Origin: Mycolicibacterium peregrinum
GTDB taxonomy: Bacteria; Actinomycetota; Actinomycetes; Mycobacteriales; Mycobacteriaceae
Direction of reading: 5' to 3'
NCBI RefSeq assembly: GCF_001665625.1
Contig: NZ_LZSY01000180.1
Coordinates: 1-64,000 of the forward strand
Length of the DNA stretch: 64,000 bases
The notes under the pieces are model-generated. The model was given only the letters and a program-made list of their open reading frames with translations, was not told the DNA's origin and made no database searches. A program made the translations under genes and the position numbers. Positions 47,540-55,272 of this stretch are shown piece after piece (positions within the stretch are counted from its first letter, which is position 1; the number at the start of each line of letters is the position of its first letter).

Positions 47540-49045
47540 TCAGTACGCGAAAGACAGCGGGGCGGATTCGTCCTCGTCTGGAGGCGTCGGCGGTGCCGGC
47601 TCGGAATCGTGTTCCTGTGGCCCTTCGGTCACATAGCGGCGCAGCAGCCAGAACCAGACGACCGCGAGCACGCCGTAGAGGAGGGTGAAGACCGCGAGTG
47701 AGAAGAACACCGTGCCGGCCGCATGGTCAGACACGCCCTGTTGCACCGTCAGCCGAACCATCTGGTCACCGGTTGGATTGGGCACCACCACCCAGGGCTG
47801 CCGGCCCATCTCGGTGAAGACCCAGCCGGCGGAATTGGCCAGGAAGGGTGTGGGCAGGGTGATCAGCGCGAAGATGCCGTACCACCGTTGGTCGGGGAGC
47901 CGTCGGCGGCGGGTCAGCCACAGCGTCAGCAGGGCGAACGCCAGTGGCACCACCATGAGGCCGATCATCGCCCGGAACGACCAGTAGGTGACGAAGAGAT
48001 TCGGCCGGTAATCGCCGGGCCCGAACCGTGATTCGTACTGTTTTTGGAGGTCGTTGACGCCCTCCAGGGTGACGCCGCTGAATTTGCCCTCGGCAAGGAA
48101 GGGCAGCACGTAGGGCACCTCGATCACGTGGGTCACGCTGGCGCAGTTGTTGTGCGTACCCACGGTCAGGACCGAGAAGTCCGGGTCTGTCTGCGTGTCG
48201 CACAGGGATTCGGCCGAGGCCATCTTCATCGGCTGTTGCACGAACATCAACTTGCCTTGAATGTCACCGGTGAAGAAGATCACGGCGACTGCGGCCAGTG
48301 CCACGAGGCTGCCGAGAATCGTTGCGGGTCGGTACATTCCAGCGGAATCGTCGGCGGCCGCGGCGTCGGATGCCTCCGTGGACTCGGCAGCCGCCTTGTC
48401 GGCGTTTGTCCTGCGCCGATCACGCACCATCAGCCACGCGCTCACGGCCGCGACGAAGGTGCCCGCGGTGAGCAGCGACCCGGCGACGACATGCAGGAAC
48501 GCCCAGATAGCGGTGTTGTTGCTGAGCAGGGCGCCGAAGTCGATGAGCTCAGCCCGCCCGCTCTCCGGGTTGTACTTCGCCCCGACCGGGTGCTGCATGA
48601 ACGAGTTGGCGGCGATGATGAAGAACGCCGACGCGTTGACCGCAAAGGCGACCATCCAGATGCAGAACAGATGAACGGCACGCGGCAGTCGCGTCCAGCC
48701 GAAGATCCACAGACCGATGAACGTGGACTCGACGAAGAACGCGACCAGGCCCTCGAAGGCCAGCGGTGCGCCGAAGATGTCGCCGACGAAACGCGAGTAT
48801 TCGCTCCAGTTCATGCCGAACTGGAATTCCTGCACGATGCCGGTGGCCACACCGATCGCGAAGTTGATCAGAAACAGCTTGCCGAAGAATCGCGTGAGGC
48901 GATACCAGCTGTCGTTACCGGTGAACACCCATGCGGTTTGCATGACGGCGATCAACGGCGCCAACCCAATGGTCAGCGGTACGAATATGAAGTGGTAGAC
49001 GGTGGTGATTCCGAACTGCCACCGCGATACGTCCAAAGCGTCCAT
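47540..49045 (-). CDS. cydA: Cytochrome bd oxidase subunit I
   Basis: A 501-residue quinol oxidase subunit that carries hemes b558, b595 and d. The heme ligand His18 (VYHFIFVPLTIG), the glutamates of the FAFEGLVAFFVEST-like segment, and GRQPWVV of the quinol-site region are present. The loop between helices VI and VII is of the short kind. A Pro/Glu/Asp-rich tail ends the protein. It is the first gene of cydABDC. The region upstream (49046-49130) contains a TAGATT (minus strand, 49073-49078) as a possible -10. Confidence 0.97.
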   Translation of the reverse strand: MDALDVSRWQFGITTVYHFIFVPLTIGLAPLIAVMQTAWVFTGNDSWYRLTRFFGKLFLINFAIGVATGIVQEFQFGMNWSEYSRFVGDIFGAPLAFEGLVAFFVESTFIGLWIFGWTRLPRAVHLFCIWMVAFAVNASAFFIIAANSFMQHPVGAKYNPESGRAELIDFGALLSNNTAIWAFLHVVAGSLLTAGTFVAAVSAWLMVRDRRRTNADKAAAESTEASDAAAADDSAGMYRPATILGSLVALAAVAVIFFTGDIQGKLMFVQQPMKMASAESLCDTQTDPDFSVLTVGTHNNCASVTHVIEVPYVLPFLAEGKFSGVTLEGVNDLQKQYESRFGPGDYRPNLFVTYWSFRAMIGLMVVPLAFALLTLWLTRRRRLPDQRWYGIFALITLPTPFLANSAGWVFTEMGRQPWVVVPNPTGDQMVRLTVQQGVSDHAAGTVFFSLAVFTLLYGVLAVVWFWLLRRYVTEGPQEHDSEPAPPTPPDEDESAPLSFAY

Positions 49046-49130
49046 CTGGCCCTACTTCCGAGGTCTCAGACCAATCTACGACGGAGTGTAGTAGAAGGTC
49101 GCGGGCCAGGCGCCGACCGTGACCGGTGTC

Positions 49131-49721
49131 TTACGTCACCGGAGGCGCCTGGTGTGAGATTGCCGCGTGGAGTTTCTTGGCCTCGCTACGGATTGCGAAG
49201 GCGGAGATCACCTCGAATACGCCGACGACGATGAGGATGATGCCGGTGACCTGAGCGAGGGCGACCAGCCCCTCCATGGGGGCGACGAACATGATGATGC
49301 CGGCGATCACGCTGATGATGCCGATGATGATCTCCCAGACCCGCCCGGGCAGCGAGGGATCGCCGATGGCCGACATCGTCGTTGCGACACCGCGGAAGAT
49401 GAACCCGACACCGATCCAGATCGCCAGCAGTTCGAACGAATTCTGCAGGCTGACGAAACAGAGCACGGCCAGCACGAGTGCCGCGGCGCCACCGATGAAC
49501 AGCAATACCCGCCCACCGACCGAGGACCGGATGCTGAACGCCAGGACGAGCTGCGAGATACCGGTGATCAACAGGTAGGCGGCGAAGAAGATCGCGGCAA
49601 CCAGAATGGTGATCCCGGGCCAGACCAACGCCAGGACGCCGAGGATGACGGCGAGAATTCCCGAAACCAGCGTCGATTTCCACAGATGTGGCAACAAGCT
49701 TGGGGCAGCAGTGGTTTCCAT
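49131..49721 (-). CDS. HdeD-family membrane protein (Rv1624c-like)
   Basis: A 196-residue protein with six hydrophobic segments in pairs, the DUF308/HdeD pattern (GILAVILGVLALVWPG, WEIIIGIISVIAGIIMFVAP). HdeD in enteric bacteria is linked to acid resistance, but the actinobacterial members have no proven role. I chose ATG 49721 (METTAAPS). A GTG six codons upstream is possible. It matches Rv1624c by position. Confidence 0.87.
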   Translation of the reverse strand: METTAAPSLLPHLWKSTLVSGILAVILGVLALVWPGITILVAAIFFAAYLLITGISQLVLAFSIRSSVGGRVLLFIGGAAALVLAVLCFVSLQNSFELLAIWIGVGFIFRGVATTMSAIGDPSLPGRVWEIIIGIISVIAGIIMFVAPMEGLVALAQVTGIILIVVGVFEVISAFAIRSEAKKLHAAISHQAPPVT

Positions 49722-49793
49722 GCAGGCAGTTTGACACAAACGTAGATGTAGATCGCGGTTTTTGCGTTACGGCTGTGGTGTCGCAGCCTGGTA

Positions 49794-49843
49794 GTTAAGG
49801 TTCCGTTACCGGCGCTGCATCCCCGGCCCGCGGCCGTTAACCT
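49794..49843 (+). promoter_or_regulatory. Promoter region of the amino-acid ABC operon with GlnR-like half-sites
   Basis: GTTAAGGTTCC followed by GTTACC (49794-49810) repeats GTTA with an 11-bp period, like the paired half-sites of a GlnR box (GTAAC or TTAAC on the minus strand). TAACCT (49838-49843) within a further GTTAACC (49836-49842) is a plausible -10, giving a start near 49850. The GlnR link is inferred only from half-site shape and from the nitrogen-related genes that follow. Confidence 0.4.
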
Positions 49844-49895
49844 CTTCGTTTTGGAACAGCCCGACCGCAGCCGAAGACAGAGAAATGAGGCAACC

Positions 49896-50816
49896 GTGAC
49901 AGTTGGATGTCGTCCCCGACGAAGCAAGATGTGGCGTTTCGCGGTGGTGGTCGCCGCCAGCGGCGCACTCGCGATGTCGGGCTGCGCGAACAACACCGAA
50001 TCCGGTGGGTCGGAAACCAAATCGACGACGGCGGCAAAGGTTGAAAAAGTCGACTCGATAGCCAATTCGGTGCCCGAGCCGATCAAGTCGAGCGGCAAGC
50101 TGGTCATCGGGACGGACCCGACGTACCCGCCCAACGAATTCAAAGATCCCGCGGGCAAGATCATCGGCTTCGATGTCGATTTGATGAATGCGATCGCCGC
50201 CACTCTGGGCCTCACCCCGGAGTACCGGGCGTCCCTGTTCGACAAGATCATCCCGTCGGTGCAGGGCGGGAACTACAACGTCGGTATGTCGTCGTTCACC
50301 GACTCGAAGAAGCGTGAAGAGCAGGTTGACTTCGTGACCTACTTCAATGCGGGTTCATCGTGGGCGCAGAAGGTCGGTGCCGGGATCAACCCCGACGATG
50401 CCTGCGGTTTGAAGATCGCAGTGCAGACGGCAACGGTGCAGGACACCGAGGAAATGCCGGCCCGTAGCAAGAAGTGTGTCGCCGCGGGCAAGCCCGCCAT
50501 CAACGTCATCAAGTTCGACGACCAGACCGCCGCCACCAGCGCGGTGATGCTCGGCCAAGCCGACGCCATGTCGGCGGATTCGCCGGTGACGGCGTATGCG
50601 ATCAAGCAGAGCAACGGGAAACTCGAAGCCGCAGGGGATATCTTCGACTCGGCTCCGTACGGCTGGGCGGTCCAGAAGGGTTCGCCGCTGGCAGCGTCGC
50701 TGCAACAGGCGCTTCAGCACCTGATCGACAACGGTGCGTACAAGCAGGTGGCCACGAACTGGGGCGCGGAGAAGGGGATGATCGAGAAGCCGGTCATCAA
50801 CGGTGCGACCAGCTGA
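49896..50816 (+). CDS. Polar amino-acid ABC transporter, lipoprotein binding component
   Basis: A 306-residue solute-binding protein of SBP family 3 (glutamine, glutamate and related amino acids). The signal sequence has a basic start (RPRRSKMWR), a hydrophobic core and the lipobox LAMSGC, so the mature protein begins at that cysteine and is anchored outside the membrane. Domain markers are GTDPTYPPNEF and IGFDVDLMNAI. GTG 49896 is preceded by GAGG. The exact ligand is not decided by sequence. It heads a three-gene operon. Confidence 0.9.
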   Translation: MTVGCRPRRSKMWRFAVVVAASGALAMSGCANNTESGGSETKSTTAAKVEKVDSIANSVPEPIKSSGKLVIGTDPTYPPNEFKDPAGKIIGFDVDLMNAIAATLGLTPEYRASLFDKIIPSVQGGNYNVGMSSFTDSKKREEQVDFVTYFNAGSSWAQKVGAGINPDDACGLKIAVQTATVQDTEEMPARSKKCVAAGKPAINVIKFDDQTAATSAVMLGQADAMSADSPVTAYAIKQSNGKLEAAGDIFDSAPYGWAVQKGSPLAASLQQALQHLIDNGAYKQVATNWGAEKGMIEKPVINGATS

Positions 50817-50823
50817 GCCGCCG

Positions 50824-51729
50824 ATGAGTGATGAATCCTCGCCGGCCGCCATCGACGCCGTCCCGCTGAGACATCCATGGCGTTGGGTGGCGGCGATCCT
50901 CATCCTCGTCCTGATCGGGCTGTTCCTTTGGGGCGCTGCGACCAACGAGGCGTACGGGTGGGAGACGTACGGCAAGTACCTCTTCGATCAACGCATCTCG
51001 CAAGCTGCCTGGAACACGCTGCAACTGACCATCTATTCGATGATCCTGGCGCTCGTGCTGGGTGTGCTCCTCGCGGTGATGCGGTTGTCACCGAATCCGG
51101 TACTCAAAGCGGTGTCCTGGACCTACCTGTGGATCTTCCGCGGCACCCCGATCTATGTTCAGTTGGTGCTGTGGGGCCTGGTCCCGGTGATCTACAGGAA
51201 CATTCAGATCGGCGTCCCGTTCGGCCCGAAGCTTTTCGAGTTCACTCTGTCTGACCCGAATGTGTTCTGGCTGGCGGTTCTCGGCCTGGGTCTCAACGAG
51301 GCCGCGTATATGGCGGAGATCATCCGGGCGGGCATCAACTCAGTGCCCGAAGGGCAGACGGAAGCCTCGGTGGCGCTTGGCATGTCATGGACCATGACGA
51401 TGCGACGTACGGTGCTTCCCCAGGCCATGCGGGTCATCATCCCGCCGACCGGCAACGAGTTCATCAGCATGCTGAAGACGACCTCGCTGGTCACCGCGAT
51501 CCCGTACAGCTTCGAGTTGTACGGCCGCTCAAAAGATATCGGCGTGGATCTGTTTCAGCCGGTCCCGCTGCTGCTGGTGGCGTCCACCTGGTATCTGGCG
51601 ATCACCAGCATTCTGATGGTCGGGCAGTACTACCTCGAGCGGCACTACGCACGTGGTGCGTCGCGCAAGTTGACCTCCAAGCAGCTGCAGGCCCTGGCCA
51701 ACGCCCAGATGGGAGAGCCACATCCATGA
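50824..51729 (+). CDS. Polar amino-acid ABC transporter, permease
   Basis: A 301-residue permease of the HisMQ type. After a cytoplasmic start there are about five to six helices, with the family motif WTYLWIFRGTPIYVQLV and the ATPase-contact loop EAAYMAEIIRAGINSVPEGQ followed by EASVALGMS. ATG 50824 stands 7 nt after the binding protein gene. A GTG at 50803 that overlaps the earlier stop is an alternative. Overlaps the ATPase gene (ATGA). Confidence 0.93.
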   Translation: MSDESSPAAIDAVPLRHPWRWVAAILILVLIGLFLWGAATNEAYGWETYGKYLFDQRISQAAWNTLQLTIYSMILALVLGVLLAVMRLSPNPVLKAVSWTYLWIFRGTPIYVQLVLWGLVPVIYRNIQIGVPFGPKLFEFTLSDPNVFWLAVLGLGLNEAAYMAEIIRAGINSVPEGQTEASVALGMSWTMTMRRTVLPQAMRVIIPPTGNEFISMLKTTSLVTAIPYSFELYGRSKDIGVDLFQPVPLLLVASTWYLAITSILMVGQYYLERHYARGASRKLTSKQLQALANAQMGEPHP

Positions 51730-52499
51730 CCGCCGCCGCCGAACCGATGGTGCGGGCCGAGAGTGTCTGCAAGAACTTCGGTGCCCTGCACGTCCTGAAG
51801 GGCGTCACGTTGGACGTCAGCAGGGGTGAGGTGTTGTGCATGGTCGGGCCGTCGGGCTCGGGCAAGTCGACGTTCCTGCGGTGTATCAACCATCTCGAGC
51901 AGGTCAACGCGGGCCGCCTCTACGTCGACGGGGAGCTGATCGGGTATCGCGAACGGGGCGGCAAGCTGCACGAGATGGCTCCGCGGGACGCCGCCCGGCA
52001 GCGCCGGGACATCGGCATGGTGTTCCAGCACTTCAACCTGTTCCCGCACCGCACTGCCTTGGAGAACATCATCGAGGCGCCCATGCGCGTCAAGCGGGTG
52101 AAGAAGGACGCCGCGCTGGCCCGCGCCAAGGATCTGCTCGACCAGGTGGGTTTGGCCGCCAAGGCCGACGCTTATCCCGCACAGCTGTCTGGTGGGCAGC
52201 AGCAGCGGGTGGCCATTGCCCGGGCGCTGGCGATGAATCCGAAGCTGATGCTGTTCGACGAGCCGACCTCGGCGCTGGATCCCGAGCTCGTCGGGGAGGT
52301 CCTGGCGGTGATCAAGAAACTTGCCGGCGAGGGCATGACCATGGTCGTGGTCACGCACGAGATGGGTTTCGCCCGGGAGGTCGCCGACAAGTTGGTGTTC
52401 ATGGACGGCGGCGTCATCGTGGAGAGCGGAAATCCCCGCGAGGTGATGGCCAACCCCAAACATGAACGCACAAAGGAGTTTCTGTCGAAGGTGATGTAG
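51726..52499 (+). CDS. Polar amino-acid ABC transporter, ATP-binding protein
   Basis: A 257-residue ATPase of the GlnQ type. Walker A is GPSGSGKST, the Q-loop is in MVFQHFNLFPH, the signature is LSGGQQQRVAIARAL, Walker B is LMLFDEPTSALD and the switch His is in VVTHEMGFAREV. The ATG overlaps the permease stop at 51726-51729. Together the three genes make one complete importer. Confidence 0.95.
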   Translation: MTAAAEPMVRAESVCKNFGALHVLKGVTLDVSRGEVLCMVGPSGSGKSTFLRCINHLEQVNAGRLYVDGELIGYRERGGKLHEMAPRDAARQRRDIGMVFQHFNLFPHRTALENIIEAPMRVKRVKKDAALARAKDLLDQVGLAAKADAYPAQLSGGQQQRVAIARALAMNPKLMLFDEPTSALDPELVGEVLAVIKKLAGEGMTMVVVTHEMGFAREVADKLVFMDGGVIVESGNPREVMANPKHERTKEFLSKVM

Positions 52500-52509
52500 C
52501 GTCGACTGT

Positions 52510-53361
52510 GTGGCTTCCACACGTGAAGACGTCTTCGTCACGGCCGGTGACCTTCGCGAGCGCATCGCCTCCGGGGGTCCCGTCACCGTGCTGGACGTGC
52601 GATGGTCGCTGGCCGAGCCCGACGGTGAACAGGCCTATCTGAGCGGCCATCTGCCCGCCGCGGTCTATGTCTCGCTGGATGGGGAGCTGACGGACCACCG
52701 CGTCGCCGGTCGGGGTCGCCATCCGCTGCCGTCCGGATCCGACCTGCAGGCGGCAGCGCGTCGTTGGGGCGTGCGCAAGGGGGTGCCCACCGTGGTCTAC
52801 GACGACTGGAACCGCGCCGGGTCTGCCCGGGCCTGGTGGGTGCTGACCGCGGCCGGCATCGACGACGTCCGCATTCTCGACGGTGGCCTGGCTGCCTGGA
52901 CAGCGGCTGGCGGGGCGCTACAGAGCGGCCCGGTCACGCCGGCGCCCGGTGACATCGACGTCGTCCATGGCGATCTGTATCGCGGTGCCCGGCGCACTCT
53001 CACCGCAGAAGAGGCGGGGTCCGGGATCGGTGTGCTGATTGACGCTCGGGCACCCGAGCGGTTCCGCGGGGACGTCGAGCCCGTCGACCCAGTGGCCGGG
53101 CACATCCCCGGGGCGGTCAATCTGCCGAGTACCCAGTTCCTTTCCTCAGACGGCACATTGGCTGCGGACGCCCAACTGCAGGCGTTGCTCGCAGATCACT
53201 CAGCCGCGGGCGCGGACATCGGTGCCTACTGTGGCTCCGGGGTCACCGCGGCGCTCGCGGTGGCCGGGATGGCTGCCGCCGGGGTGGATGCGGCGCTGTA
53301 TCCCGGGTCATGGTCGGAGTGGGCGTCGGATCCGGCGCGCCCCGTGGCCCGGGGCGAGTAG
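52510..53361 (+). CDS. Rhodanese-type sulfurtransferase (tandem domains)
   Basis: A 283-residue enzyme with two rhodanese domains. The second carries the active cysteine, Cys241, in YCGSGVTA, the loop of thiosulfate or 3-mercaptopyruvate sulfurtransferases. The first has YDDWNRAGSAR in that place and is inactive. Also seen are the AGHIPGAVNLP and SGHLPAAVYV motifs. GTG start 10 nt after the ABC ATPase gene. It may be a separate unit, since no clear link to amino-acid import is seen. A hairpin CGCCGAC/GTCGGCG (about 53366-53407) follows. Confidence 0.93.
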   Translation: MASTREDVFVTAGDLRERIASGGPVTVLDVRWSLAEPDGEQAYLSGHLPAAVYVSLDGELTDHRVAGRGRHPLPSGSDLQAAARRWGVRKGVPTVVYDDWNRAGSARAWWVLTAAGIDDVRILDGGLAAWTAAGGALQSGPVTPAPGDIDVVHGDLYRGARRTLTAEEAGSGIGVLIDARAPERFRGDVEPVDPVAGHIPGAVNLPSTQFLSSDGTLAADAQLQALLADHSAAGADIGAYCGSGVTAALAVAGMAAAGVDAALYPGSWSEWASDPARPVARGE

Positions 53362-53409
53362 CAGCGCCGACGCGCGACATCGGTGCTCCGCGGCGCCGGT
53401 CGGCGACTT

Positions 53410-53415
53410 TATGCT
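53410..53415 (+). promoter_or_regulatory. -10 box for a leaderless two-component operon
   Basis: TATGCT (53410-53415) lies 6 nt before the histidine kinase ATG (53422). That places the transcription start on the A of the start codon, so the message would be leaderless. No Shine-Dalgarno sequence is seen. Confidence 0.6.
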
Positions 53416-53421
53416 GAGCCA

Positions 53422-54576
53422 ATGCAGCGCAGCCCGGACCCGGTCACCCCGTTGTGGCGTGCCGCCCAGATCTTCCGGTTGCTGAGTTGCCTGTACGCGC
53501 TGGGTTTTCAGATCGCGATCAACGATGACCTGACCAGTCCGGTGGTGGCCGGCGGGCTGTGTGCGGTGCTGATCGTGTGGAGCGTTGTGTGTGCGATTGC
53601 CTACCTGCAGGGGTTCGGCCGTCGTCCGTCGTGGGTGATTGCGGAGGTCGTGGTCGTTCTTGCCCTCATGCTCTCGACCGAACTGGTGGCGTCCGAGCAC
53701 TGGATCGCGGACAACCAGTCCTGGCCCACCACGTTGTGGGCGACGAACGCCACCATTTCGGCGGCCCTGCAATTCGGCCCGGTCGGAGGGATGGGAGCCG
53801 GACTGGCGGTGATGGCCGCCGCCGCCGCGTTGAAGGGCTACGTCAGCATCAATCTCGGGCGCAACGCCACCATCGTCATCGAACTGGCCGTGGGCCTCGC
53901 GGTAGGGATGGCTGCGCAGACCGCACGCCGGGCTCATGCCGAGTTGGAGCGTGCGGTGCGGTTGGCGGCGTCGCTGGAGGAACGGGAACGGTTGTCCCGG
54001 CGGGTGCACGACGGCGCCATTCAGGTGTTGGCGCTGGTTTCGCGGCGGGGTCGCGAAATCGGTGGAGAGACAGCTCAATTGGCCGAACTGGCCGGGGAGC
54101 AGGAGCGTGCGTTGCGCAGGTTGGTCAGCGCACCCGATCCGGAGGTTCACACCGGCGGGGTCACCGACATCGGCGCGCTTCTACGGTCCAGGGCCTCTGA
54201 TCGAATTTCGGTCAGTCTGCCGGCCGAACCCGTGCTGCTGGACCACGATGCCGCGCACGAATTGTTCGCTGCCGCAGGCAATGCCTTGGACAACGCCGCC
54301 GCACACGCCGGACCTGACGCCCGGGTTTTCGTGCTGCTTGAGGATCTCGGCGAATCGGTGACGGTGAGTATTCGCGACGACGGGATCGGTATCGGCGACG
54401 GACGACTGGCCGAAGCGGTCCGCGAAGGTCATGTCGGTATCTCGAAATCGATTGTGGGACGCATGGATTGGCTGGGCGGTCAGGCGCAGCTGAACACCGC
54501 ACCCGGATGTGGCACGGAATGGGAGCTCACGCTGCCCCGCTCCTCGGGCCGTGACTCCGTCGAGAAGGGACAGTGA
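53422..54576 (+). CDS. MacS-like sensor histidine kinase (NarX/DesK group)
   Basis: A 384-residue membrane kinase. The N-terminal half has about five hydrophobic segments (MacS_N/DUF5931 type), then a short coiled segment (ARRAHAELERAVRLAASLEE). The phosphorylated His196 is in RLSRRVHDGAIQ, and the ATPase region shows NALDNAAAHAG and DDGIGI with a GxG end (GCGTEWELTLP). The stimulus is unknown. It overlaps its response regulator gene by 4 nt (GTGA). Confidence 0.9.
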   Translation: MQRSPDPVTPLWRAAQIFRLLSCLYALGFQIAINDDLTSPVVAGGLCAVLIVWSVVCAIAYLQGFGRRPSWVIAEVVVVLALMLSTELVASEHWIADNQSWPTTLWATNATISAALQFGPVGGMGAGLAVMAAAAALKGYVSINLGRNATIVIELAVGLAVGMAAQTARRAHAELERAVRLAASLEERERLSRRVHDGAIQVLALVSRRGREIGGETAQLAELAGEQERALRRLVSAPDPEVHTGGVTDIGALLRSRASDRISVSLPAEPVLLDHDAAHELFAAAGNALDNAAAHAGPDARVFVLLEDLGESVTVSIRDDGIGIGDGRLAEAVREGHVGISKSIVGRMDWLGGQAQLNTAPGCGTEWELTLPRSSGRDSVEKGQ

Positions 54577-55229
54577 TGACCGAGACCGCACTGAAGGTGA
54601 TGGTCGTCGATGACCACCCGATCTGGCGCGACGCGGTGGCACGCGACCTCGCCGACGAGGGATTCGATGTAGTGGCCACCGCCGATGGGGTGGCTTCGGC
54701 GCGGAGACGGGCCGGGGTGGTACTGCCTGACGTGGTGGTGATGGACATGAGCCTTTCCGACGGCAGTGGCGCCACGGCCACCGCGGAGGTGCTCACCGTG
54801 TCGCCGTCGTCGCGGGTGCTGGTGCTTTCGGCCTCGGACGAGCGCGATGACGTTCTTGAGGCGGTGAAAGCGGGGGCCACCGGTTATCTGGTGAAGAGCG
54901 CGTCGAAAGCCGAACTGACCGCGGCGGTACGGGCCACCGCGGAGGGGCGCGCAGTGTTCACCCCAGGGTTGGCCGGACTGGTGCTCGGTGAGTACCGGCG
55001 TATCGCCCAACGCCCGGAGGACGGCCCGGCCACGCCCAGCCTGACCGAGCGGGAGACCGAGGTGCTGCGATTTGTGGCAAAGGGATTGACGGCCAAGCAG
55101 ATTGCGACGCGACTGTCCCTGAGTCACCGCACGGTGGAGAATCACGTCCAGGCGACGTTCCGTAAGTTGCAGGTCGCCAACCGCGTCGAATTGGCCCGCT
55201 ACGCCATCGAACACGGCCTCGACACGTAG
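54573..55229 (+). CDS. NarL/LuxR-family response regulator
   Basis: A 218-residue regulator. The receiver domain has the acidic pair in VVDDHP, the phosphorylated Asp58 in PDVVVMDMSL and the Lys of GYLVKSA. The C-terminal LuxR helix-turn-helix is LTERETEVLRFVAKGLTAKQ followed by SLSHRTVENHVQATFRKL. Start GTG 54573 overlaps the kinase stop. ATG 54576 is the next codon and is equally possible. It is the partner of the upstream kinase, and its targets are unknown. Confidence 0.93.
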   Translation: MMTETALKVMVVDDHPIWRDAVARDLADEGFDVVATADGVASARRRAGVVLPDVVVMDMSLSDGSGATATAEVLTVSPSSRVLVLSASDERDDVLEAVKAGATGYLVKSASKAELTAAVRATAEGRAVFTPGLAGLVLGEYRRIAQRPEDGPATPSLTERETEVLRFVAKGLTAKQIATRLSLSHRTVENHVQATFRKLQVANRVELARYAIEHGLDT

Positions 55230-55272
55230 TCCTACTCATCCGGGCGGCCGCATTTGTTGCCACCATGACCGC

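Noticed and set aside
52529..52540. GAAGACGTCTTC palindrome as an operator
   Set aside because: It lies inside the start of the sulfurtransferase coding region and is explained by the codons for Glu-Asp-Val-Phe.
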